This document shows, piece after piece, positions 6,198 to 13,880 of a DNA stretch of 64,000 bases (positions within the stretch are counted from its first letter, which is position 1; every line of letters begins with the position of its first letter). The notes under the pieces are model-generated. The model was not told the origin of the DNA. It did not search any database and was given only the letters and a program-made list of their open reading frames with translations. The position numbers were made by a program, and so were the translations under genes. This DNA comes from Clostridiales bacterium (lineage in GTDB: Bacteria; Bacillota; Clostridia; Christensenellales; Aristaeellaceae): assembly GCA_015056245.1 (NCBI GenBank), contig SVGQ01000001.1, forward strand, positions 1-64,000, given 5' to 3'.

Positions 6198-7646
6198 TTA
6201 TTCCAAGATGCCGTAATGCTTGCTGGGGGTCAGATCATACACCACCCGCGATACGCCGGGAACTTCTGCCAAAATCCGGGCAGTGACGCGCTCCATCAGG
6301 TCGTAGGGCAGGCGGGCGGCCTGTCCGCCACTCTGAGAAGCCTGTATGCTCCGCAGGCAAACTGTATACATGTGTGCATTATCGGGGCTTTGGATCAGTG
6401 TAGCGTAGTATTGCCACAGTTTCTTATCCAACCCTGCCGCCTGGATCTCTTCCATCAGGCAGGCATCGGCAGCCCGCAGCAGATTCAGCCGCTGGTCGGT
6501 GATGGTGCCGTAAATGCGCAAGGCCAATCCGCTGGAGGGGAACGACTGGCGTCTGGCAATGGACTGGGGCATTCCCAGCGCCTTTGCCAGACGGCGCACC
6601 TCATCCTTGAACATCAGCTGAATGGGTTCCAGTATGGTAATGGATGCATCCAGCCCAATGTGACGGCTTTCGCTGGTGTACAGGGTATCGTTGTAGTTGG
6701 TGCCCATCACCAGTCCGCATAATTCAGGATGTTCCTTCAGGTGCTGGGTCAGGATCTGACGCATCAGCGCAGAGGCGGTCGCTTCTTTTTCCTCTGCGTC
6801 GGTCAGCCCGTCCAGCCCCTGCATAAAGCGTTCCCGCGCATTGACGTAATCCACACTGATGCCTATGGTATCGCGATATTCCTCAATGACTGCCTGAGGT
6901 TCTCCCGATCGGAACAGGCCGGTATCCACAAACAGGCAGCGCAGCCGGTCACCCAGCGCCATGCTTGCCAGCTTTGCGCACACGGCGCTGTCCACGCCGC
7001 CGGAAACAGCGCACAGCACCTGACCGTCCGCAGGAATACCCTCCCGGATGGTGGAAATGGCTTCCTCGATCATCGCGTCCTCGTTCCATTCGGCACGGCA
7101 CTTGCAGATGCTGTAGGCGAAATTGGTCAGGAACTGCCCGGCATCCGGATCGTTGCGCTCGATGGGATACTCCAGACCGAAGATCGGTTTGTCTCCAAGA
7201 GAAAAGCCGATCACATCCTCACCGGCAGCGGCGATGGCAGTCATACCGTCCGACGGATTCAGCGGAGCAAGGGAACGCAGCATGCAGCCGGCGGGATTCA
7301 TCTCCTGAAACAGCGGATGATCTGCCAGCGTAAGGGTAAAGGGGGTCGTGGAATGGATGACAGGCGCGGACTGACCGCCGCCCATTGCACATAGCGCAGC
7401 TGCCACACCGCCCAGAGCCAGCACTGGCAGTCCGGCATCCAGCACGCGGGCGTCCAGTCCATCCATAGCGCCGGGTTCATCCAGCGTTGCGGAGAGAATC
7501 AGCCCCTTGGGCTGATAGGTGAGAAGGGTTTCCAACGATGTATCATAGGGCAGGCACAGACTGTACACCTGCCGCCAGCGCAGCAGGCGGGCGATGAGCC
7601 AGGCTGTGTCGCGTTCTTTGCATAAGACGATTACAGGCTCCTGCAT
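6198..7646 (-). CDS. GMP synthase-like protein with degenerate glutaminase domain
   Basis: A 482-residue protein with the GuaA layout: an N-terminal class I amidotransferase-like half (1-185), an ATP-pyrophosphatase half (about 195-385) and a C-terminal dimerisation segment. The P-loop 'AVSGGVDSAVC' (S215-S220) and 'LRCLFVDTGLFR' are intact. The glutaminase half has lost its nucleophile: the GICYGxQ site reads 'ALGGVAAALCAMGGG' (77-91) and the GVQFHPE site reads 'GLEYPIERN' (157-165). The GuaA block HPFPGPGLA is 'QSFPSSGLALR', and the C-terminal KPPxTIEWE is 'PSKHYGILE'. It therefore looks like a GuaA paralogue that would need free ammonia or has another substrate. The ATG at 7646 follows AAGGAGG; the longer frame upstream has no support. 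Confidence 0.85.
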   Translation of the reverse strand: MQEPVIVLCKERDTAWLIARLLRWRQVYSLCLPYDTSLETLLTYQPKGLILSATLDEPGAMDGLDARVLDAGLPVLALGGVAAALCAMGGGQSAPVIHSTTPFTLTLADHPLFQEMNPAGCMLRSLAPLNPSDGMTAIAAAGEDVIGFSLGDKPIFGLEYPIERNDPDAGQFLTNFAYSICKCRAEWNEDAMIEEAISTIREGIPADGQVLCAVSGGVDSAVCAKLASMALGDRLRCLFVDTGLFRSGEPQAVIEEYRDTIGISVDYVNARERFMQGLDGLTDAEEKEATASALMRQILTQHLKEHPELCGLVMGTNYNDTLYTSESRHIGLDASITILEPIQLMFKDEVRRLAKALGMPQSIARRQSFPSSGLALRIYGTITDQRLNLLRAADACLMEEIQAAGLDKKLWQYYATLIQSPDNAHMYTVCLRSIQASQSGGQAARLPYDLMERVTARILAEVPGVSRVVYDLTPSKHYGILE

Positions 7647-7760
7647 GCAGATCCTCCTTAACAGGGTAGAGTATGCGTTATGACATACACAAAATATTAA
7701 TTCGACGTGCTTGGTCAAAACCCTGCTGATGCCATAAACGTAAAACAAATCGACAAGGAC

Positions 7761-7789
7761 TTGTAGACTTGGGCGAAAATTGGTATAAT
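7761..7789 (+). promoter_or_regulatory. sigma-A promoter of the beta-propeller gene
   Basis: TTGTAG (7761-7766), 17-nt spacer, TATAAT (7784-7789). The transcript start would be near 7796, giving a leader of about 130 nt before the TTG start at 7925. Confidence 0.8.
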
Positions 7790-7924
7790 AGAAAAAGGTA
7801 TGTGCATGATGCCCTACCTGTCCCCTTGCAAAAGCAAGGCGGAACAAAGAATATGTTCACCCGCACTGTCTGCAAGCGGCAGGCAGGCTACAAAGGATCC
7901 AGATCGAATAAGGAGTGCAAAACC

Positions 7925-10900
7925 TTGAGCGATTACAACAACAATCAGCCTCATTTCCAAGGCGGCTATGGTCAGCCGCAGCAGCCGGACAACCCCGGTA
8001 TGCCTGCGCCCGGCGGCGATCCATTTGCAGCTTGGCGGAAACCTGAAAATGCGCCTTCCGGAAACTCTTTCCTTACGGACAACCCCGCTCCCTGGGGCGC
8101 GGAGCTGCAGCAGGGCGGCGCACCGCTGTTTTCTCAGCAGGATTTCAGCAGTATGGGGGATAATGCCCCTACGCGGATCGGCACCCCTGTGCAGATGGTC
8201 AACCGCCGCACTACGCCTGCTCCCGTTGCACCGGCTGAGGGCTATCAGCAGCCTCAGGCGCCTGTGCAGCAGAGCCGCCCGCAGCCCGATGCTGCCATGG
8301 CGCCTGCAGGCCAGGAACCGCCTCGCCGCCGCCGTCGTTCTGCCCAGCCGGCAGAGCAACCGGTTGCCCCTGCGGCAGATTATGGGGTTGCCGAGCAGCC
8401 CGTGCAGCAGCCGCAGCGCCCTCCGATGCAGCAGCCTGCCGCACCTGTGCAGGGTCGTCCGCAGCGCCCCATGCCTCCGCAGGCTCAGCCCATGCAGCGG
8501 CCCCAGCAGCCTATGATGCCCGAAGAGCCGGACTATGATCTCTTTGGCGCGGGCGACAGCGAGGCCCAGCAGGCTGGTATGCCCCGCCGTGCTCCTGCAA
8601 CTGGCGGTCCGTATGCCGGTGCGCGCACGGCTATGCCTGACAGAGGCATGTCTGTTGCTGACCGTGCCCAGCAGGCCAAGGAACGCGTGCGTGCAGAAAT
8701 GGACAATTACGGCGACTACGAGCCGGAGCAGCAGCCCCAGCGGCCGCAGCGTCCTGTGCAGCAGGGCCCCCGGCAGCCTATGCAGGGCCGTCCTCAGGGC
8801 CAGCGTCCCATGCCCCCGCAGGGTCACCCCCAGCAGGGCATGCAGCGTCAGCCTGCCTACGATGATGAATATGGCTATAACGGCTATCCCCAGAAGTCCC
8901 GCGGTCCTCAGGATGATCCCAGGGGCCGCCGTCCCGGCGCAACCGTCAACCGGGAGCCCTACGATTTTGAGGAGGAAGAGGAAGAGGAGCGCCGCGGCGG
9001 TATCCTTCTGCCTTTGATCATTGTGCTGCTGGTAGTGGGCGCACTGCTTGCCGGCATCTGCCTGCCTGACTGGGGCAAAGTCAGCGGACCAGTGGGCAAC
9101 ACCATGGGCAATTTGAAGACCTCTGTGGTCACCGTGTTCTCTAATGTAAAGGACATGATCCTGCCTGAGAACGGCGCTGTCAAGAGCTTCAACGTGTCCA
9201 CCGCTGATACCGCTGCCCCTGCCAATGTTCGTTTTACCGTGCAGACCTCCAAGAACATCGAGGGAATCCGTATCGAGAACGACAACGGCTTCACCATTTA
9301 CAGCAAGCTGTTCTCTGATCAGCTGGTGCTGGGCGGTGAAGTGATCAACAACAGCGATGAGTATATCTGGACGCCTACCTGCGTGGTGGAAGAAGCCTAC
9401 AATGGCGGTTTCACCGTTTACGCGCAGAAGAACGACGGTACTGAGAGCGAAGGCCTGCGTGCTTCCACCACCATCAATATCGCCGCTCCCAAGACGGTTG
9501 TCCCGCCCATTCAGGACTTTACCGTGGACGGTGTTCTGGAAGAATTGCCCGCTGAGGTGATCTTCCAAGTGCTGACCTCTGCGGATGTAACCAGCGTCCG
9601 TGTGGAGAATCAGTATGGTTCTTCTGTGCTGACCCGCACGCTGGAGGATGCCCGCGCCGCCGGTCAGGTGACCACGGAAGGCGATACCCTGCGCTGGACG
9701 ATGCCCTATACTGCCCACGAATCCTACGCGGGCGAGTATGTGGTCAGCTACCAGACGGTTTCCGATCCCCAGAATTATGTAACCTCTGGTTTCAAGGTAC
9801 AGGTGGAACTGGGCCCGGTCACCACCAGCGAGCCGGGTGCGGCTGTAGCTCCCGAGATGACCCCGGAAGCTACTGAAGAGCCGGTTGTGACCCCTGAGGT
9901 CACGGCTACCCCCGAACCCACCCCCACCCCCACGCCGGAACCCACGGCAACGCCAGAGCCTACCCCCACGCCTACCCCCACTCCCACGCCGGAGCCCACC
10001 CCGGAACCCACGGCAACGCCGCTGCCTGAACTGGCTGCCGCTGCTGCCGTTGATGCCACCAATCCCAACGAGGGCGAGGCTGCATTGAAGGTGACGGTAT
10101 ACAACAACGACAAAGTCGTTGAGAGCTTCACCCGTGAAAACAAGATCAGCATGTACGCTCCCTACACTTCCACCGAAGGCGGCGCCAGCGACTATGCCGT
10201 GTGGAAGCAGGCCGGTGTGCTTACCTTCCGCAGCGGCCCCATGCGTCAGAACGCAGCCTACGGCACCGTGGATGTGACCAAGGGCACTCTTACCGAAGTG
10301 TGGAAGCAGGAAGTCGGTAGCATGAAGGTCAACGATGGCGCTGTTTATGGCGTTGTCGCTCCCGGTCAGCCCGTTATCGTCAAGTGGCCCATCAACCTGC
10401 GTACCTTTATGGGCGTCAAGGATGAGGTCCGCGAGATCAAGGCGCTCAAGGAAGTCATCGTGGCTGGTCAGGATGGCAATATCTACTTCTACAACCTTTT
10501 GGATGGTCAGATGACCCGCGATCCCTACGAACTGGGAGCTCCCAGTGCCGGCGGTCTGTCCGTCGCCACCAACGGCACGCCCATTCTTGCGGTGGGCCAG
10601 AGCCACAGCAACCTGTACAAGGGCAGGGTGGACAGCGGCTGCCATGTGATCAACCTGCTCAACAACAAGCGTATCCGACTGATCAAGACCGACGGTAAGG
10701 AACGCACCAGTAATTACTCCGGTGTTCTGGGCGCGCCCCTGTTCGACAGCATCACCGGCACCATGATTTTCGGTAGCCAGGGCGGTTTGCTCCACACTGC
10801 TGAATTCGGTCCCCAGGCTGAGGTTTACGACTACATCAGCGGCAAGATCAAGCTGGGTGAAGATGTACAGAAGTACAAGACCTCTGCCAAGGATCAGGAA

Positions 10901-11590
10901 AAGAAGGGAAATATTGACGGCAGCGTAGCCATGTACGGCAGCTATGTGTACTACGGCGACGATTTCGGCATCCTGCAGTGTGTGGATGTAAACACCCTCA
11001 AGCCTGTCTGGTCCCTGAACACCGGCGATAATATCGATGCCACTCCCGCACTGGATCTGGAGAATGGTACGGATCTGGCACTGTACACCGGTACCACCGT
11101 GTATAACCTGCGTCGGGAAGGCAGCTGCATCCTGCGCAAGGTCAACGGCTTGACTGGCGAGGAAATCTGGAACTATACCGTTCCCGAGTGCACCTACCAT
11201 GCAGACTACGATCTGGGTCTGGAAGCCAGCCCCGTGGTGGGTCAGGAAAGCATCGGCGATCTGGTCGTTTTCACGGTTGCCTGCGGCAAGAATGGCTCCA
11301 TGGTTGTGGCTTTGAACAAGGCCGATGGTACTGTGGCCTGGCAGACGGCTCTGCCCGCCAGCGCGGTATCCAGCCCTGTTGCCGTTTACAACGAGGCTGG
11401 CGACGCCTGGATCGTGCAGGCTGAACTGGACGGCAAGATCAATCTGCTGAATGCCAAGACCGGCGAAGTGCTGAACACCGTCACTGTCGATGGTGAACTG
11501 TCCGCTTCTCCCGCTGTGTACGGCGATCTGCTGGTCATCGGCGCCACTGGCCGCGGCAAGGGCGCTGTGTACTGCTTCCGTATTGAGTAA
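7925..11590 (+). CDS. large membrane-anchored PQQ-like beta-propeller protein with Pro/Gln-rich cytoplasmic region
   Basis: A 1221-residue protein, not recognised as a named family. Residues 1-340 are low-complexity, rich in Pro, Gln, Arg and Gly ('MSDYNNNQPHFQGGYGQPQQ', 'RRRRRSAQP'). An acidic patch (EEEEEE) and one membrane segment ('GGILLPLIIVLLVVGALLAG', about 358-380) follow. The exterior has two Ig-like repeats (about 420-630), a Thr/Pro/Glu linker ('TPEPTPTPTPEPTAT', about 657-700) and a C-terminal domain with PQQ/WD-type propeller blades ('KPVWSLNTGDNIDATPALDL', 'GTVAWQTALPASAVSSPVAV', 'GKINLLNAKTGEVLNTVTV'). The TTG start follows AAGGAG and fits the mapped promoter. It is probably a cell-surface scaffold or sensor. 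It lies 20 bp before plsX, so it may be cotranscribed with it. Confidence 0.82.
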   Translation: MSDYNNNQPHFQGGYGQPQQPDNPGMPAPGGDPFAAWRKPENAPSGNSFLTDNPAPWGAELQQGGAPLFSQQDFSSMGDNAPTRIGTPVQMVNRRTTPAPVAPAEGYQQPQAPVQQSRPQPDAAMAPAGQEPPRRRRRSAQPAEQPVAPAADYGVAEQPVQQPQRPPMQQPAAPVQGRPQRPMPPQAQPMQRPQQPMMPEEPDYDLFGAGDSEAQQAGMPRRAPATGGPYAGARTAMPDRGMSVADRAQQAKERVRAEMDNYGDYEPEQQPQRPQRPVQQGPRQPMQGRPQGQRPMPPQGHPQQGMQRQPAYDDEYGYNGYPQKSRGPQDDPRGRRPGATVNREPYDFEEEEEEERRGGILLPLIIVLLVVGALLAGICLPDWGKVSGPVGNTMGNLKTSVVTVFSNVKDMILPENGAVKSFNVSTADTAAPANVRFTVQTSKNIEGIRIENDNGFTIYSKLFSDQLVLGGEVINNSDEYIWTPTCVVEEAYNGGFTVYAQKNDGTESEGLRASTTINIAAPKTVVPPIQDFTVDGVLEELPAEVIFQVLTSADVTSVRVENQYGSSVLTRTLEDARAAGQVTTEGDTLRWTMPYTAHESYAGEYVVSYQTVSDPQNYVTSGFKVQVELGPVTTSEPGAAVAPEMTPEATEEPVVTPEVTATPEPTPTPTPEPTATPEPTPTPTPTPTPEPTPEPTATPLPELAAAAAVDATNPNEGEAALKVTVYNNDKVVESFTRENKISMYAPYTSTEGGASDYAVWKQAGVLTFRSGPMRQNAAYGTVDVTKGTLTEVWKQEVGSMKVNDGAVYGVVAPGQPVIVKWPINLRTFMGVKDEVREIKALKEVIVAGQDGNIYFYNLLDGQMTRDPYELGAPSAGGLSVATNGTPILAVGQSHSNLYKGRVDSGCHVINLLNNKRIRLIKTDGKERTSNYSGVLGAPLFDSITGTMIFGSQGGLLHTAEFGPQAEVYDYISGKIKLGEDVQKYKTSAKDQEKKGNIDGSVAMYGSYVYYGDDFGILQCVDVNTLKPVWSLNTGDNIDATPALDLENGTDLALYTGTTVYNLRREGSCILRKVNGLTGEEIWNYTVPECTYHADYDLGLEASPVVGQESIGDLVVFTVACGKNGSMVVALNKADGTVAWQTALPASAVSSPVAVYNEAGDAWIVQAELDGKINLLNAKTGEVLNTVTVDGELSASPAVYGDLLVIGATGRGKGAVYCFRIE

Positions 11591-11610
11591 CGAAAGAGGG
11601 GAATCACCCT

Positions 11611-12636
11611 ATGAAGATTTATCTGGATGCCATGGGCGGCGATAACGCGCCCCGGGCAACGGTGGAGGGCGCGCTGGAAGCGATGAACCTTTATCCGGAG
11701 CTTCAGGTGGAGCTTGCTGGCCCCATGGAACAGGTGCAGCCGGTGGTGGATGAGGTGTTTGCCTCCTCCACCGCCCGGGATCGCCTGACGCTGACCGACT
11801 GTCAGGAAGTGATCACCAACTGTGAATCCCCTGTGATGGCGGTTCGCAAAAAGAAGAACAGCGCCATCGTGGATGGCATGCTGAAACTCCGTGATGGTCA
11901 GGTGGATGCGTTCGTGTCCGCTGGCAGCACCGGCGCGGTGCTGGCAGGCGGCATGTTCCGTCTGGGCCGTATTCAGGGTATTGAGCGCCCGGCGCTGGCC
12001 CCCCTGCTGCCCAATGGCAAGGATTATTTCCTGCTGATCGACTGCGGCGCAAACGTGGACTGCCGCCCCGAATACCTGCACCAGTTTGCCCTGATGGGCA
12101 AGGCCTACATGCAGGGCATGCGCGGCATTGAGAATCCCCGCATCGGTCTGGTGAACAACGGCGCAGAAGCCGAGAAGGGCTGCGCGCTCACCAAGGAAAC
12201 CTATCCGCTGCTGGAAGGCGACAAGAACCTGAACTTTGTGGGTAACATCGAAGCCCGCGAGATCACCAACGATGCCGCGGATGTGATTGTCTGCGACGGA
12301 TTTGTGGGCAATGTGATCCTGAAGTTTATGGAAGGCGTTGCCGGTACCTTGATGGGCATCATCAAGAAGGAAATCTTCGCCGATACACGGGGCAAGCTGG
12401 GCGGCCTGCTGGCTAAGCCTGCTTTCAAGCGGGTGAAGAAGACCATGGACTACAGCGAAGTAGGCGGCGCGCCTCTGTTGGGCGTGCGCGGCTGCGTGAT
12501 CAAGGCTCATGGCTCCTGCAATGCCCATGCCATTGCCTGCGCTCTCAAACAGGCGATCCTGATGTATGAAAGCGATGTAGTGGGCAAGATCCAGCAAGGT
12601 CTGGTCTGCGCGGAGACGGAAACCGTCACCGAATAG
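11611..12636 (+). CDS. plsX: phosphate acyltransferase PlsX
   Basis: A 341-residue PlsX of normal length. It starts with 'MKIYLDAMGGDNAPRATVEG', the family's opening signature, and contains 'SAGSTGAVLAGG', 'LLIDCGANVDCRPEYLHQFA', 'GLVNNGAEAEKGCALTKET' and 'DVIVCDGFVGNVILKFMEG'. PlsX converts acyl-ACP to acyl-phosphate for PlsY in phosphatidic acid synthesis and is a peripheral membrane enzyme. It is followed by acpP, whose product is its substrate carrier, and then rnc, the common Firmicute order. The ribosome site is AAAGAGGGG. Confidence 0.97.
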   Translation: MKIYLDAMGGDNAPRATVEGALEAMNLYPELQVELAGPMEQVQPVVDEVFASSTARDRLTLTDCQEVITNCESPVMAVRKKKNSAIVDGMLKLRDGQVDAFVSAGSTGAVLAGGMFRLGRIQGIERPALAPLLPNGKDYFLLIDCGANVDCRPEYLHQFALMGKAYMQGMRGIENPRIGLVNNGAEAEKGCALTKETYPLLEGDKNLNFVGNIEAREITNDAADVIVCDGFVGNVILKFMEGVAGTLMGIIKKEIFADTRGKLGGLLAKPAFKRVKKTMDYSEVGGAPLLGVRGCVIKAHGSCNAHAIACALKQAILMYESDVVGKIQQGLVCAETETVTE

Positions 12637-12685
12637 ATACATTTTTTGCACTCATCTCATTACTGAAGGAAAGGATGAAATCAAC

Positions 12686-12910
12686 ATGTTTGAAAAAGTT
12701 CGCGATATGATCGCCGAGCAGCTGCAGATGGACGCAGCCTCCATCACCCCTGAAAGCCGTCTGGTGGAAGACCTGAAGGCCGACAGCGCCAACGTGATGG
12801 TCATGATTCTGGAGTTGGAATCCAACTTCGGCATCGAAGTGGAAGACGAAGTGATCGTGCAGCTCAAGACTGTGGGCGACGTGGTCAACTACATCGAGAG
12901 CAAGCAGTAA
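12686..12910 (+). CDS. acpP: acyl carrier protein
   Basis: A 74-residue acidic helical protein. Ser34 in 'EDLKADSANVMVMILELE' is the predicted 4'-phosphopantetheine site (family consensus DSL). The usual Asp two residues after the serine is Asn here, but the rest, including 'FGIEVEDEVIVQLKTVGDVV', is typical. It carries growing fatty acids and supplies PlsX. The start codon follows AAGGAAAGG. A hairpin and a structured repeat element lie between it and rnc, so the downstream genes may be partly uncoupled from it. Confidence 0.96.
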   Translation: MFEKVRDMIAEQLQMDAASITPESRLVEDLKADSANVMVMILELESNFGIEVEDEVIVQLKTVGDVVNYIESKQ

Positions 12911-12918
12911 GTTGTGGC

Positions 12919-13180
12919 GAGGGGTGGAGGCTTCTCCGCCCCTCGTTGCAAATTCGACCAAAATTCGCCTATGGCGAGTTTTGGTCGAGGTTTGCACCGT
13001 TTGCCTACGAGCCTGCGGCTCGCCGGGCGGCAAACGGCGATAGGAATGCTTACTTCGTAAGCTTCCGAAACCACCGCGCATGTCGCTGGTTTCGGTTTAC
13101 AGTCGGAGGAATGCGGCCCTCCGACGCCTCCCGGAGTCAGTATCAGCAGAGGGGTGGAGGCTTCTCCGCCCCTCGTTGCA
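12919..13180 (+). repeat. structured intergenic element, copy C, between perfect 32-bp duplicated hairpins
   Basis: The 299-bp gap between acpP and rnc contains a 32-bp stem-loop (12919-12950; arms GAGGGG and CCCCTC with inner GGAG/CTCC) repeated without change at 13149-13180. Between the copies is a homologue of the 2484-2660 element: stems at 12954-12988 (TCGACCAAAA/TTTTGGTCGA), 12997-13037 (CCGTTTGCC/GGCAAACGG), 13048-13062 (GCTTAC/GTAAGC), 13065-13095 (CCGAAACCA/TGGTTTCGG) and 13102-13125 (GTCGGAGG/CCTCCGAC). Loops and connecting bases such as GGCGATAGGAAT are identical in the two copies, while stems 1, 3 and 5 differ by paired changes. No coding frame survives between copies. Confidence 0.88.
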
Positions 13181-13209
13181 TTCTTTCAGAAAAATAAAGG
13201 AGATAATGA

Positions 13210-13869
13210 ATGAAGGCTTTGCAGCAGGCTTTGGGCTATACCTTCAAGGACGAGGCTCATTTGCGCAGGGCGTTGACGCATCCCTCCACCAAGCAGCCGG
13301 ATAATCAGCGGCTGGAGTTCCTTGGGGACGCGATTTTGGAGTTTTGCGTCAGCGACATGCTTTACCACAAGTATACAAATTTTCAGGAGGGCGCGCTGAC
13401 AGCCCGCAGGGCGGCTCTGGTGTGCGAGCGTACCCTCAGTGTGCTGGCCCATTCGCTGGATCTGGGCCGCTGCCTTGTGATGGGCAATGGCGAGATCCTC
13501 ACCGGCGGTCGGGAAAAACCCAGCATCCTTGCCGATGCGGTGGAGGCTGTGCTGGCAGCCATCTATGTGGACGGCGGCTATGAGGCGGTGCGTGAAGTGA
13601 TCTTCCGGTTGTTTCAGGATGAGGACAAGCTGGTGGCGCCCAAGGTAAAGGACGATAAGAGCGCCCTGCAGGAATATACGCAGGCTCACGATATGGGACT
13701 GCCCGCCTACCGGATCATCGATTCCACAGGCCCGGATCACGACCGTCAGTTTGTGGCGGAAGTGGTCATTATGGGCCGTCAGATGGCGACCGGCAAGGGC
13801 CAGAGCAAGAAGAGCGCCGAGCAGATGGCGGCGCGGGCAGCATTGAAACGCTGCCAAGATGAAGAATAA
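13210..13869 (+). CDS. rnc: ribonuclease III
   Basis: A 219-residue RNase III. The catalytic domain has the signature 'RLEFLGDAILEFCVSDMLY' and the second acidic cluster 'ILADAVEAVLAAIYVDGG' (metal-binding Glu/Asp). A double-stranded RNA-binding domain fills the C-terminus ('DKSALQEYTQAHDMGLPAYR' to 'GQSKKSAEQMAARAALKR'). It cleaves dsRNA in rRNA precursors and structured mRNAs, which is notable beside a strongly structured element just upstream. The ATG follows AAGGAGATA. rnc, smc and ftsY are separated by 11-15 bp and probably form one operon. Confidence 0.97.
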   Translation: MKALQQALGYTFKDEAHLRRALTHPSTKQPDNQRLEFLGDAILEFCVSDMLYHKYTNFQEGALTARRAALVCERTLSVLAHSLDLGRCLVMGNGEILTGGREKPSILADAVEAVLAAIYVDGGYEAVREVIFRLFQDEDKLVAPKVKDDKSALQEYTQAHDMGLPAYRIIDSTGPDHDRQFVAEVVIMGRQMATGKGQSKKSAEQMAARAALKRCQDEE

Positions 13870-13880
13870 GGAGGGTGCGG

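Noticed and set aside
9895..10025. Short tandem repeats that might suggest a CRISPR or microsatellite
   Set aside because: They encode the Thr/Pro/Glu stalk in frame with the propeller protein; there are no spacers.
7814..11200. 1128-codon open frame on the minus strand
   Set aside because: It is antisense to the propeller protein, has no ribosome site or family motifs, and results from the codon bias and GC content of the plus-strand gene.
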